A DNA stretch of 64,000 bases from Antitrichia curtipendula (taxonomy: Eukaryota; Streptophyta; Bryopsida; Hypnales; Leucodontaceae). The stretch's first letter is position 1. Every line of letters begins with the position of its first letter. Below, piece by piece: positions 46,180 to 56,355 of this stretch. The notes under the pieces are model-generated. The model saw only the letters and a program-made list of their open reading frames with translations. It was not told the origin of the DNA and made no database searches. The translations under genes and the position numbers were made by a program. The DNA is taken from assembly GCA_951230915.1 (NCBI GenBank), contig OX579641.1:12502254-12566253 (forward strand). Direction: 5' to 3'.

Positions 46180-46345
46180 GTGGAGGTCTAATTTGGCACT
46201 GAAGTGCCAAAATTGAATTTTCACATCAGATTCTTAGGATCCACATTACCTCACACCATTCACAAGATGCCAGGTGGGGGAAAAAAATTAATACAAAAAT
46301 GACATAATTTATGTTGGATCTGACCTTCACGTAGGGTATCGACTT
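46180..46345. repeat. Dispersed repeat H, copy 2
   Basis: It has the blocks GTCTAATTTGGCACTGAAGT, CAGATTCTTAGGATCCACAT, CATTCACAAGATGCCAGGTG and GACCTTCACGTAGGGTATCG, in the same order as 27320-27476. Confidence 0.6.
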
Positions 46346-47219
46346 TAGATAGTGAAAGGTTATAATTTGGTTTATTGTCTTCAATTTATGGAATTTGGAG
46401 CGTTGAAGGATAAGGAGTACAATTTGGGCCTCCTATATTCCTTTTAGCAATTTTGAGTAGGTCATATAGAAACCTTTTTAAAGCCAATTTAATTTAATTT
46501 TTGACCAATGAATTCAATGTATCACTTAGATTGTTTGAACTTCTATTTGTACTATAATGAAATGGGTTCATGACTTCATGTGTCTCAAACATAAATGGAA
46601 ACTTCGGGCCTATAGTGGCATTAGGGCAATAACTATGAGAAGAATCACTAGTAGTCCAAGTTCATCACATTTTCCCAGTCTATATGATCCAAGTTTACAC
46701 TAGTGAAAATGTAAATAAGCAAAAACTTCTTTTCATAGCAAATGTAGAGAAGTATGCTAAATCTTACTCTGAAGTCCATTTGTTTCAACATCAATTTAAA
46801 AAAAAAAAAAAAATCAATTTTACGAAAAAATAATTAATCTGGGAATGACCGATCCCTCAACTTTTATACAAAATTGAAAAAACGTACCCAATTTTCCCTT
46901 AAAATAGACCTAATTTTTCAGAAAAAAAGACTGTCAGACTATCCAGCATGACGAATGGCATATTACAATAAGATTGTCCTTTATGTCAGACCCCACACTA
47001 ATTCATAATTTTGTAATATCCGGAAGGAATACAGAATCCCCTCTTTCCGTCTAGTGAAGAGTTGCATGGTAAGGGGGAAAAAAATGAAAAAGGAAGGCGG
47101 CCAATGAGCGATTGGCAGGGCAGGGGATCTCCCTGCCTCTCACGTGCATTTTTTCCTTCGCACAGGAGGGCAATGGCACCGTGCCACCGTGGCACTCATC
47201 TGACTCAACGGACTGGGAC
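46346..47219. other. No gene seen
   Basis: AT-rich to about 46,990, then mixed. The overlapping frames at 46998-47326 and 47062-47298 have no domain. Confidence 0.45.
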
Positions 47220-47252
47220 GATGAGTCATCTGAGCCGTGCAGATGACTCATC
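47220..47252. other. Perfect 13-bp inverted repeat with TGAGTCA/TGACTCA cores
   Basis: GATGAGTCATCTG (47220-47232) and CAGATGACTCATC (47240-47252) are separated by 7 nt. Each arm carries a TGASTCA core, the known recognition type of GCN4-like bZIP factors. It could be a protein-binding site pair or a hairpin; no adjacent gene gives it a role. Confidence 0.4.
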
Positions 47253-48234
47253 CTCATCAATTCCTGCATGGATAACTTGCATCTGGCGGGAGAGATAAGC
47301 AGGACTGACCGTTGTGTGAATTTCAAAAAAAAAGAAAAAAAAGAAAAAAAGAAAAAAGAAAAGTCTAAGTTGGAAGAAAATCAATATTTAGACAGTTGTA
47401 TACATGTCACATAGTGACACACTCACAGGCATATATAGGTGTCAAGTGTTACTAAATAAATGTCTTGTTTGACCTCATAAAAGATTTGTTAGGAGGAGAG
47501 TAAGCAAAATGGCGCGTAACTAGTGGTCTGAAAAGATGAGGTGCAATGGCATGCAATGATTCCAAGGTTCAAAAGTCATGAATCCAAATGAAAATGAGAC
47601 GTGGGTTAAAAGTAGTAAGGTAGCCGACCTCATTCCAACCAAGGACCTATTTTAGTTATATAGGTTACTCTCCTTCCAATCAGCAAGAGAAAAGCAGTGA
47701 TTAATTATGGCATATTTCCAAATGCAATCGTGGCGCATTACGATTGGCTGCAGTCTTGGTTGATTTTGCAATCAACTTGTGGTTGGAAATGGGAAGACCT
47801 ATGTGACAAGAATAGGTCAAACAAAATCCTCAACTAAAAAATTCACAGTGCTCCAAATATGTGTAATTGCTTATTTGATCGGATTTTGTTCGACCTATTC
47901 CCATACTATTTGAATTGCTTTTATGATTTCTTGCTTGTTCTTCATCCAAATGCAAACAATCTTTGACTATCCTCCAAAGGTTCTCTACGAAATGGTAGAT
48001 AGTGTACAAAAGGAATCCAAATTGTTGTATAAATTTTAGATTATTCATTTTTCACTTGATATGAAGTTGAAGTGCACTTCATTGCAATTCCAACGCAATT
48101 TGCGGTTTTAAAATCGGTTCTATTTTAGCAAATTAAAGCTTTCTAAAGTTGATGAACTTTGTAATGAAAACTGATTGAAATTTCGTAATTGAATTGTACC
48201 CCATTGTACTATAGACTAGATAATTAGTCAAGAG
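47253..48234. other. No gene seen; (AAAAAG)n-like tract at about 47324-47361
   Basis: No supported open frame. Confidence 0.5.
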
Positions 48235-48497
48235 TCCAAATTTAAGACAATTCATAGTTGCTATTATTAGAATGACCATGTTTTCATGTGTTTTTTTGCT
48301 AGCAAATCAAAGGAGGTTCAAATGCACGAAAGAATGCAACATTTTCATATTGTATGCAAAAGGTATGAAGGGTCAAAGTATTTTTGGTAGATGTTGTATA
48401 ATCAGTAGGTACATATTGATTTAGAAGACATAAATTGAGTGGGGATCTGTTGATGTGGCGCTTTTAGATGCAATGCAATTTCGGTTGTAACTACCCT
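48235..48497 (-). mobile_element. MITE, family F, diverged copy
   Basis: It has the blocks TTGCTATTATTAGAATGACC, AAAGGAGGTTCAAATGCACG, AAGGGTCAAAGTATTTTTGG and AGTAGGTACATATTGATTTA, in the order of 23774-24049. Both termini are worn. Confidence 0.5.
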
Positions 48498-48697
48498 AAA
48501 GCATCACCAATAGTATGCCAAACAAGTTCAACATGGTGTTTTAGGGATGAAAAGTGAGTAATAAATGAGTATTTTCTTTGGCATGCCAAAAAATTACAAT
48601 TTTTCTAGAGACAACAACTATGCCAAAAATACTTTTCCTTCCACAAATAGTTGACTGGATTAGCAAAAATGGAGATTCTTTTCACTTTAGGCCATTG

Positions 48698-48826
48698 GGA
48701 AACTTGTGGTTGGTTGAAAGACAAAATAGCAAGTTGCACTAGTGTGTTAACAACACTAAACCATCATCCCACTAGGAAACTTGTGGTTGGTTGAAAGATT
48801 GAATAGCAAGTTGCACTAGTGTGTTA
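48698..48826. repeat. Direct repeat (about 54 bp, two copies)
   Basis: The segment containing TAGGAAACTTGTGGTTGGTT and GCAAGTTGCACTAGTGTGTT occurs twice, at about 48699-48750 and 48775-48826. The copies are separated by 24 bp, with a three-base difference (GACAAAATAG against GATTGAATAG). It looks like a recent local duplication. Confidence 0.7.
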
Positions 48827-48889
48827 ACCCTTGAACATCAAGGCGGACGAATTGCGGGCCGATGAATGACAAGAGAATCTCATGTGTAG

Positions 48890-49025
48890 GACAGAAGTGC
48901 AACTATTCATCTTCCAAATTTTGTGGGAAAAGGAAAGATCATCTACAGTAGTTTGACTTCCAATGAGTACTTTTGCATTATTCTAATCCAACAATTCACA
49001 CGGTGTCAAAATAGATGATTCCCAC
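48890..49025 (-). repeat. Dispersed repeat I, reversed partial copy
   Basis: It has the blocks GTTTGACTTCCAATGAGTAC and ACACGGTGTCAAAATAGATGATTCCCACGGTGA (split between 48997 and 49030), reverse-oriented relative to 32729-32925 and parallel to 24060-24225. Confidence 0.45.
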
Positions 49026-49134
49026 GGTGATGAGTCCATTGTTCAAGGGTTCACAAACCCAGACCACCCTCCCTTGGAAATTGGGATTTATCCCTCCTTG
49101 GATCCCTAAGAGTGAATTTTAGTTTAATTTGCAG

Positions 49135-49450
49135 AGAGTCATTGGTTGGTTGGGAAGTTGTAACATTTGGGGCTCCCATTTTTCCCAAGGAGCAAAAGGG
49201 ACCCCCTCGCGTTGGTTAACAATGTAAGTTATGTGCGGCAAACCATAACTTGTTGTAACAAAATAGTGTCCCCTGTATTTTCCCCCAGATGAATGTTTTT
49301 TCTGACCTGCTGGAGATGCTCATAAAAGATAATAAATCTGGACCCCAAATTTTTTGGTGTGGACAAAGTTTTCTTGGGCATGATCTTATTACTCTAGTCA
49401 TCAGGTTGCTTCCAACTGGCTTAACTGGCTCCATGATTTTTCCATACCAG
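49135..49450 (+). CDS. Two candidate exons, not joinable with confidence
   Basis: The first (from 49135, after TTTAATTTGCAG) has an open reading containing LVGWEVVTFGAPIFPKEQKG and runs to about 49214. A strong GTAAGT donor follows at 49224, but in that frame a stop precedes it. The second, 49289-49450, lies between a fine acceptor (polypyrimidine, CCCCCAG) and CCAG/GT. It encodes 54 codons in phase 0 starting MNVFSDLLEMLIKDNKSGPQ and ending LTGSMIFPYQ. The VTFGAP phrase recalls class 3 lipases, but the lipase Ser motif was not found, so this is not claimed. Either piece could be a relic. Confidence 0.3.
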
Positions 49451-50190
49451 GTCCACCTGACAAGTGGGCCCTAGATGATTCATGTTCTAGTATGTGTTCC
49501 CATGTATCCGTGTAGACGTCTTGTTCATATTTGTCACAGCATGGCCATTCTACTATTCATCTTGTTGAGTGGAGTTTTATAAAATAAAATAAAGTCTTGG
49601 TTTTCATTTTTCTATTTTAAGCAAAAGGATATTTATTTTCTATTGATTGTAAGCATTTTTTTTGAACCCTTGAAGGATGCAAGCTCTTGTGACTATGGTA
49701 GTTACCAAAATTGCTATGATTATTTGATCAATATCGGAGCATTCTTTGTTTCTATAGTGGACAACGAAGTCATCTATTTGACACTTTTCAGCCTCATCGT
49801 CTTTCAAGGATTAATCATTTTGAAGAAGTAGTTAGTTCGTTCTTCAATATTCATGTGATACTTAGAGGGTGATACTTGGTGATAAATATATCAAAACTAG
49901 GTGATACCTAGGTAAAGCTTGGCTATTGGTTTTACATAATAGCAATGATTTGGCTATTTTGCCTCATCAAAATGAATATTCTCTTCACAAAAGACAACCC
50001 CCCCTCCCCCCCAATGTCTTTCGGTTGTAGCCTACTAGCAAAACAAATTGTGCATAAAAAAACCACTAATGATTCGAGAGGGAACTAATTGACCAAACAT
50101 AAATTGAGCTTAAACTAGTCAATGTGTGAATTTGAAACCTAAAGGTAAAACTTGGATGAATTTAGTATTTGTTGTAGTTTCAAGTGTCTT
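49451..50190. other. No gene seen
   Basis: Short repeated phrase GGTGATAC(T/C)T at about 49869, 49882 and 49900. The open frame at 49643-49831 is unsupported. Confidence 0.5.
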
Positions 50191-50210
50191 CCCCCCCCCC
50201 CCCCCCCCCC
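50191..50210. repeat. Homopolymer C20
   Basis: Twenty C residues in a row, next to a family F fragment that starts TAAATGCGCCACTAACCC. The length in the assembly is likely uncertain. Confidence 0.9.
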
Positions 50211-50415
50211 TAAATGCGCCACTAACCCTAAACCATCATCTTTGCTCTATGTACATCTCCCAAATCAATTGTGTACCTATGTAGAAGAAACTATTTCAGA
50301 ATCATACTTTGTTCTTTCATAGCTTTTGCATATGGTATCCAAATGTCACGTTCTTTGGTGCGTTGGAACCTTGTTTCAAGTGCCAACATGAAGATATAAA
50401 AATTTGACCAGAGAA
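50211..50415 (+). mobile_element. MITE, family F, partial
   Basis: It has the blocks TGTACATCTCCCAAATCAAT, GCATATGGTATCCAAATGTC and ACGTTCTTTGGTGCGTTGGA, in the order of 15841-16098. It stops near AAATTTGACCAG. Confidence 0.55.
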
Positions 50416-50567
50416 GAAAGAAAGAAATGTTGGCTTTGGGGGTATACACTCAGGCTCTTGAAGTTTGGATGTTCTTTTTACCAATTTTAGACGCACCAGG
50501 ACCGATTTGGTATTGTGGTGCTAAGGTATTCTTCCCCTTGCAATTCAGGTCCGCCTTTATTTGTGTC

Positions 50568-50643
50568 AAAAACAAAAAAACAAAAAAACAAAAAAACAAA
50601 AAAACAAAAAAACAAAAAAACAAAAACAAAAAACAAAAACACA
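50568..50643. repeat. (AAAAAAAC)n minisatellite
   Basis: About nine units with period 8 at first and some shorter units at the end. The long open frames around it (50427-50732, 50515-50988 and the minus frame 50450-50683) are Lys/Gln/Phe translations of this tract and not genes. Confidence 0.9.
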
Positions 50644-51068
50644 AATATTGTGGTGCTAATAAGGAGGTATTACAACGCACCATGCAGGACCCATGTGGGG
50701 GTGATTGTGCAAAACCAGCTTATTCAACTTGAAGTCAGTCATGAGGCTGGAGTTATCTTCAACAATGGGGATATTTTTGGGCACCGTAGTAGATTTATTA
50801 TTATTATTTTTATTATTAACTACTTATCCAATTCAAACACACTATCATTGACATTTTCCACTAAAAGCCAGTACGCGGCACACTGTCTGGATTTCAAAGT
50901 AAAGTCAGCAGTGAGATGGTTGAATTTTGTGATTTCGGATTGTTTCTCAAATTTAGTAAAATTTCTGCTTCAGCTAAATAAGCTGTAGAATAGTTTAGTT
51001 TAGTTTAGTTTTTTATATATTTTTATAATTTTTTAATATTTGGTACATTATTGGTTAATTTTAACATT

Positions 51069-51087
51069 GGGGGGGGGGGGGGGGGGG
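51069..51087. repeat. Homopolymer G19
   Basis: Nineteen G residues following TTAACATT. The count may be an assembly estimate. Confidence 0.9.
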
Positions 51088-51799
51088 TAGCAGATTGGAT
51101 AATTGTCTAATCATTAGAGGTGAGACTCAAATGAATCTTCTTCCTAGTTTGTGTCCATATTTACATTCCTCTTATTTTTCAACTGTTGAAATATTGGACA
51201 AATGTAGACGAGGATGTAATTGGAAAGAAGGTATATAATGATACCTTTACCAAACCTCCTTTGCCATTATCTACCCTTGTGAAAATATGGCCAAGGAGGA
51301 TTGACCCCTGTACTGCCCCCATCTAAGGGTAAATGTAAAAATTGCCCCTTATTTTATGCTGCTTAAATGTTGTATTTTTTCACACCTGCAAACTAATTTG
51401 GGGCCTCTGATTGCAAATATGAATTCAAAATTTGAAAATTTTATCATGTGCAGTAAATAAAAAATTATAGTGTTTTTTGCAGAGATAAAATATGGGGCAA
51501 TACCGGGGTCAATCCTCCCTAGCCTGAAAATATGTATCTCCAACACCCAAAAGAAACGAAACAAAGAACCCGTGCTTGTTGCAGAATATATGGAGTGCAT
51601 ATTTTGCTATTGGTGTGTAAGAATTAATTTTGTTACTCTCTTTTTGCAATTGAATCCGTTTTGATTTATACCCCCAACATCATGAATGAATAATAAATGA
51701 ATAAATGAGTAAATAAATAAATAACATTCTATCAGGAAATAAACTCTATTTCTCAAAAAGAAACTAGAAATTAATTAATTTTTTTAGGTATTGGATGTG
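51088..51799. other. No gene seen
   Basis: It has AATAAATGAATAAATGAGTA-type repeats at about 51689-51725. Short frames on both strands (51349-51664) are unsupported. Confidence 0.5.
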
Positions 51800-52639
51800 A
51801 CATTGTGTACCCAAGAGTGAGAGTGGATCACTCCCAAGCGGTTTCTGGTCCCTACAAAGCAGAAGGCGACAGACGGCGCACCCAGTCCAACTACTCAACG
51901 TGCTTCCCCTTCGGTTTCACCGGGTCGCCACAGGCGAACCCGAGTTCGCCTAATCGCGGGTACCCCGGGATTTCCCATCGCGCCGGCGCCGCGATTTCTC
52001 ACCCGTTCCTCTCTCCCTTTCTCCGCGTCTGCCTGCACTATATGACTTGGCTGCCCCGTTCGCCCAGTCGTGTCCATCCTCTCCGCCATCGCGCTCTCTC
52101 CACCGCCGCAACCACGTAGCTCTTTCTCCACGCGATTAAAATACTCCTACTTAGCAATCACTTCTCTTCTCCAACCTTCATTTAAAAATTTCAGAACCTT
52201 TTTTAGTGCTCAATCGAGTCGGAGGAGTGGTCGGTTGCGAGATCGCTTGGCATTGTTTTTTGGGTTGAAGGCGGTGGTCGAGTTTCGGTAGCAGCGGAGA
52301 TGCGAGTTCTCCAAGTTTTGTAGCGCAGGAATAGAGAGGAATTGTGTGTAGCCAGGGATTGCCATTGGGAGTTTTTAGGTCCTGTGGAGATGCGCGGCGT
52401 TTTTTCGTGGATTCTGATGATTGAGGGCTTTAGCGTGGCTTCGTTTGTGTGGATTAAAGGTCTGGTAGATTGACATTGTGCGAGTGTCTACGGCTTCCAC
52501 AAGACTTTGGTTCTTGTGGAGTGGAGTTCGTTCGTATTGCCTTCGTGGACATCGCCTTCTTGTTTTGAGCAATGAGGAACAATTGAGGTGGCAAGACATC
52601 GACAGGTGATTAGGTGTGTGCAAGTGACAGTGTTGCAAT
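51800..52639 (+). promoter_or_regulatory. GC-rich promoter/leader of the DUF506 gene with short upstream ORFs
   Basis: Composition changes sharply at about 51,800 from AT-rich to CpG-rich and stays so into the coding region. Candidate AT-rich core elements are CACTATATGAC at about 52037 and CGATTAAAATACTCC at about 52131. If transcription starts near there, the leader holds three ATG-initiated upstream ORFs: 52300-52323 (MRVLQVL), 52390-52473 (27 codons, starting MRGVFSWILMIEGF) and 52572-52586 (MRNN). They would be expected to reduce translation of the main ORF. The transcription start is not determined, and an intron in the leader cannot be excluded. Confidence 0.45.
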
Positions 52640-53977
52640 ATGCCTGGAATCATGAGTCTCAGGCCTGTGGCCGCGTCCTCTGCAAAGACAGGCCGCAGAA
52701 CCTCCCGGCTTTCGGAGAAAGTCGCGGAGGAGCGCGAGCGCGCTTCCAATCCGTCGACCAATTTCAAACCGGCCAAGGTGCATCCTATCACCATGCCCAT
52801 CTACCGTCCAGCAGCTGGTCTTACCACGCCGCAGCTCATCCGGGCGAAGCAGGTGACGGATCCATGGCCGGAGAATGTGAAAGCGCGCCTGGTCGGACCC
52901 GCGGAGAAGACCGTGAACTACAGCTCCAGCGGCAGCGAGCACGAGCCGAGCTCCAACTGCTTGGTGGCAATGGTGCACGAGTTCATGGAGAAGGAGGAGG
53001 TCGGCAAGTGTGGCCGAGCGCGTTGCAACTGCGAGTCAGGCTCCTGCAACAGCGCCGCCCTGAGCCACCTCCAAGACGACGATTCCAAGTCCAGTCTCGG
53101 CGGGGAGCTTTGCGAGGTGCTCCAAGGCCTATCCCCATGCATCAACGATCAAGAACGAGCCCTTCAATCCGAAGTCACCACCGCAACAAACGCGTTGAAG
53201 TCTTCCGAGTGCGCCACCACTCTGTGCAGGCGACGGAGCGTGATGAAGCACCTCCGCAGCAATGGCTACAATGCTGCTCTCTGCAAATCTCGCTGGGATC
53301 ACGCAGGAAGCTTCCCTGGAGGCGATTACGAGTACATCGACGTTGTCTTGGAGGGAGCCACGAGGCTCATCGTGGACATCGACTTTCAAAGTCAATTTGA
53401 GATCGCAAGACCAAGCACTCAGTACAAGCACGTGTACCAAGCGCTTCCATCGGTCTACGTCGGCACCACAGATCGGCTGCTGCAGATCCTGAACGTCATG
53501 ACGGAGGCTGTGAAGCGATCTTTGAAGAAGAAAGGCATGTTCCTTCCGCCCTGGAGGAAGCCCGAGTACGTGAAAGCCAAGTGGTTCTCTTCCTACAAGA
53601 GAACCACGAACGAAGCTTCTCAAAGCAAAGCTTCCGTGACCAACATCTCTCTGGTTGGGGTGCGAAGTGTAGATTGGGACAAGAAGTTCACGAGCGAGAT
53701 GGAGCAGCAGTTTGAGAAAGCGGGGTCTCGGCATGAAGGTGCTGTGCGGGGTGCTAACAACTTGAAGCATCTCTGGACTGATTTACAAAGCAACGTGCCC
53801 AGGGAGATTCAAGAGGTTGATAATATGGATTGGCAGCCTCCTGCTTTGCTACCGAGGGCCCCATCGCACCGGAGAGCTCCTTCAACGGGGCTCACGGTAG
53901 TCTTGAGGGAAGCAGGTCTCATTGGGGAGAAGGCCAACCTCGAAGTCTTCAAATCGTCACCAGTTGCGGCGATGTAA
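52640..53977 (+). CDS. DUF506 (PDDEXK-like) family protein
   Basis: A 445-codon uninterrupted frame encodes a plant-specific DUF506 protein, a family with a PDDEXK-nuclease-like fold but no established enzyme activity. Several relatives are stress- or sugar-responsive. The domain spans about residues 106-320. It has an N-terminal helix (CLVAMVHEFMEKEE, 107-120), an acidic/Ser-rich linker with a Cys cluster (124-137), then LRSNGYNAALCKSRWDHAGS (205-224). Next come the core YEYIDVVLEG...LIVDIDFQSQFEIARPS (231-259), LPSVYVG (269-275) and the signature LKKKGMFLPPWRKPEYVKAKW (295-315). The Asp residues of VDID and the Glu of QFEIARP sit where the fold's acidic centre would be. The start at 52640 has a second in-frame Met at codon 5. 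The tails (1-100 and 320-445) are low-complexity, Ser/Pro-rich, probably unstructured, and give no targeting signal that I can see. GC content is much higher than in the surroundings. Overlapping frames at 52588-53400, 53129-53770 and elsewhere are shadows. Confidence 0.92.
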   Translation: MPGIMSLRPVAASSAKTGRRTSRLSEKVAEERERASNPSTNFKPAKVHPITMPIYRPAAGLTTPQLIRAKQVTDPWPENVKARLVGPAEKTVNYSSSGSEHEPSSNCLVAMVHEFMEKEEVGKCGRARCNCESGSCNSAALSHLQDDDSKSSLGGELCEVLQGLSPCINDQERALQSEVTTATNALKSSECATTLCRRRSVMKHLRSNGYNAALCKSRWDHAGSFPGGDYEYIDVVLEGATRLIVDIDFQSQFEIARPSTQYKHVYQALPSVYVGTTDRLLQILNVMTEAVKRSLKKKGMFLPPWRKPEYVKAKWFSSYKRTTNEASQSKASVTNISLVGVRSVDWDKKFTSEMEQQFEKAGSRHEGAVRGANNLKHLWTDLQSNVPREIQEVDNMDWQPPALLPRAPSHRRAPSTGLTVVLREAGLIGEKANLEVFKSSPVAAM

Positions 53978-54240
53978 TCTGACGGTTAGTCACACACTTA
54001 CCAGAGCTTGAAACACGAATCTTCATCAGCTTTCTCTGATCCCGTGTCCCAACCATCACACTGATCTTTTGGTTAGTGTCACTAATCAGGGAGGGTTTAA
54101 GCAAGCTTCATCAGCTCTGTTGTTGATGAGATGACCTTCGTCTACAACTGTATATAGGAATTATAATTAATTATAATTATTATTGTGCTATACGGAGGAT
54201 GACAATACAGTACCAATAAGACCAAAGCCCATGATACCAT
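53978..54240 (+). other. 3' flank of the DUF506 gene
   Basis: An AT-rich block TATAATTAATTATAATTATTATT (about 54162-54184, itself partly palindromic) and an AATAAG at about 54216 could serve as polyadenylation signals. No canonical AATAAA was noticed here. Confidence 0.3.
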
Positions 54241-55109
54241 TTTCTTCCTCTGTGAAGCATGGGGAGTTCCAGTTCACCACGCCAATGCCAGCCCCAAGCT
54301 AAAGCAAATGCAATCGGGGACGAGCATAAGGCGCAGACTGGAAGTTTAGGGATAACTTACAAAGAGTCTTTGATTGAGGAGGACGCAGACCTTCTGTGAC
54401 GTACTTTAGCAACCCGGGCCACCTAGGACCCTGAGAGAGATACGTACTGGCCACTATCGGCATAGTGGTAGTTTTGGAATTGGTTATGAATTTTTACTTG
54501 GATGAGTAAGAGCTTTCACAAGTAACAGACTTGTTTTTGGAACAATTCCTCATTTCTGTCTGTCAACATCTTGTCTTGAATGTCTGCATCCTGCCTTCAC
54601 ACAAAACTCTCAAATTATATGAGACTATTATAACTTACTGTGAGAATTTGTGAGTGATTTGCAGCATGGGGCTTGCTTGGTTTCAAAGCATGTGAACCAA
54701 GAATTTGAGCACATGGCATAATAGCGACAAGCATACCGGATATGCCTTGACAGTGCTAACAAAACTCTAATCCCGCTTAGGGGTGTTCAGGATTGATACA
54801 TCATACCTTCAAATTCCATGATCAAAACATCGTGACCATTCTCCACTTACGGTTTTATTCTTTCAAGTGTTGCTGACTTTTTTAGATCTAACTACACAAA
54901 TCTTTCATATGAAATTTTTTACCAAGTAACTGTATCAAGTAACTTTAAGATAATTTTACAGTTCACATGTACACCTAGATCTCTTTAATCTGACCCCTGC
55001 GTTCTCAGAAAAGGACTATCAAGAAGAAAGGAGAGCATCCTGGAAAACTTTCATGATTGAATTCTGTTGGGGATAGTTCAACTATGGCTAGACCACATGC
55101 ACCTCCACA
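54241..55109. other. No gene seen
   Basis: Mixed composition with no open frame of note. Confidence 0.5.
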
Positions 55110-55262
55110 TGAAGTGTATCCATGACTGCCTAAATTGAATTTCCATGTCAGATTCTCAAGGGTACATGTCACCTCAAACCATTCACAAGATGACATGTCA
55201 CACCTTTTTTTCTTCCAAAAATGATTTAATTTCTGCCAAATCTAACTTTTGTGTAGAGTAGT
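55110..55262. repeat. Dispersed repeat H, copy 3
   Basis: It has the blocks TTTCCATGTCAGATTCTCAA, ACCTCAAACCATTCACAAGA, TGACATGTCACACC and CAAATCTAACTTTTGTGTAG, in the order of 27320-27476 and 46180-46345. Confidence 0.6.
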
Positions 55263-56271
55263 CTCGATGTAGTTGTGTATCCTTAGAATCCAAGAATATA
55301 GACCTTGATCCTTGGAATGTTCTTTTTTTTTAATGTGCATGTCCAATGGATTTCATCATTTTGAATACAAATGAGTGTGTTCATAACATTGTATAACCAA
55401 GCAATGGTCTTCCCTATGTTAGGAACGTATTATGCCTCCCAAGATGTATAGAAAAGACTTTTAGTATAATCTAAGGATTGGGATTGGTTGAGGAGCTATA
55501 TAAGACAATTTTGTTCTATGCAAGGGGGTCTTTTTTCAAGAATGCAAAAAGGCCCCCTATATTGATAAAAAAAAATTTATATTGAAGTTCTAGATTAATG
55601 TATCCTTCACTCAAAGAAATGAAGCAAACTAAGTTGTTTATGAATGTTACAAGATAGTTTGAATGTGTCACAAGTGCACAAGATTTTACAATGACATTAA
55701 AGGGTATGAGAGAACTTTGCTTGTAGATCCTCTTGCAGTAGTGTAACTTAGTGGAAATTTGCTACCAAGAGGCTCCGTCTTCATAGAAGTGGCTCACTCC
55801 TCAAATAATGTCGTAGTACTCACACTTCTCCACATATAGTTTATGTCAACGCAAAGCCTCATCTCCTTCAATCCTACAGCCTATAAATGACACTACTTTT
55901 AACTTCTGTAAACAATAATAATAAATGACACTCTAAGGGAGGAATTGTACTTAATTAATAACTGGAACTTGAGTTTGAAGCAATAGTTCAACTTTGATCA
56001 TGACTAAAATCACCCCAAACACAAAAATGCAATGTATCCTGCAGATGTTGGTAAGCTATAAGCATTATCAATTACTGTGTTCAATTCCCATGAATACTTT
56101 GTTTCAAAGTCCAAGATGGTCGGTGGTTGTTGCACAATTTAGAATTCCTCACAATTTCATAAAAAAAAAATGTAAGCAAAAGACCTGTACTCCTGAATAT
56201 GGGTCCAATCGTATTCTCCAATGTCAGCGATCCAGTTGGCCTAGGACACAGGGGCGCATGAGAACACAATG
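55263..56271. other. No gene seen upstream of the tRNA
   Basis: There is no supported coding frame. Just before the tRNA, a CAA triplet at 56267-56269 lies at the usual plant position for tRNA transcription initiation. Confidence 0.5.
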
Positions 56272-56343
56272 GCGTCTGTAGTCCAACGGTTAGGATAATT
56301 GCCTTCCAAGCAATGGACCCGGGTTCGACTCCCGGCAGACGCA
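56272..56343 (+). tRNA. tRNA-Gly (anticodon UCC)
   Basis: This 72-nt cloverleaf has acceptor GCGTCTG (56272-56278) pairing with CAGACGC (56336-56342) and discriminator A at 56343. The D arm is GTCC...GGAT. The anticodon arm is ATTGC-CTTCCAA-GCAAT with anticodon TCC at 56305-56307. The T arm is CCGGG-TTCGACT-CCCGG. There is no intron and no encoded CCA. The internal B box (GGTTCGACTCC) is standard. It reads GGA codons. It matches the form of nuclear plant tRNA-Gly(UCC) and shows no decay. Confidence 0.97.
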
Positions 56344-56348
56344 GTCAA

Positions 56349-56355
56349 TTTTTTT
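56349..56355 (+). terminator. RNA polymerase III oligo-T terminator of tRNA-Gly
   Basis: A run of seven T residues lies six bases after the end of the tRNA, the normal Pol III stop signal. Confidence 0.85.

Noticed and set aside
49135..49214. Class 3 lipase on the basis of a VTFGAP phrase
   Set aside because: No GHSLGG-type motif or other lipase landmarks nearby, and the frame ends in a stop before the good donor.
50568..50643. CRISPR-like array
   Set aside because: Unit of 8 nt without spacers; a simple minisatellite in a nuclear plant sequence.
50427..50988. Lys/Gln-rich frames around 50,570 as a coiled-coil protein
   Set aside because: They are translations of the AAAAAAAC minisatellite in several frames.
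52588..53400. 270-codon frame overlapping the DUF506 gene
   Set aside because: Out-of-frame shadow of the DUF506 coding region; Arg-rich because of the GC-rich codons of the real frame.
53129..53770. 213-codon minus-strand frame
   Set aside because: Antisense shadow of the DUF506 gene.
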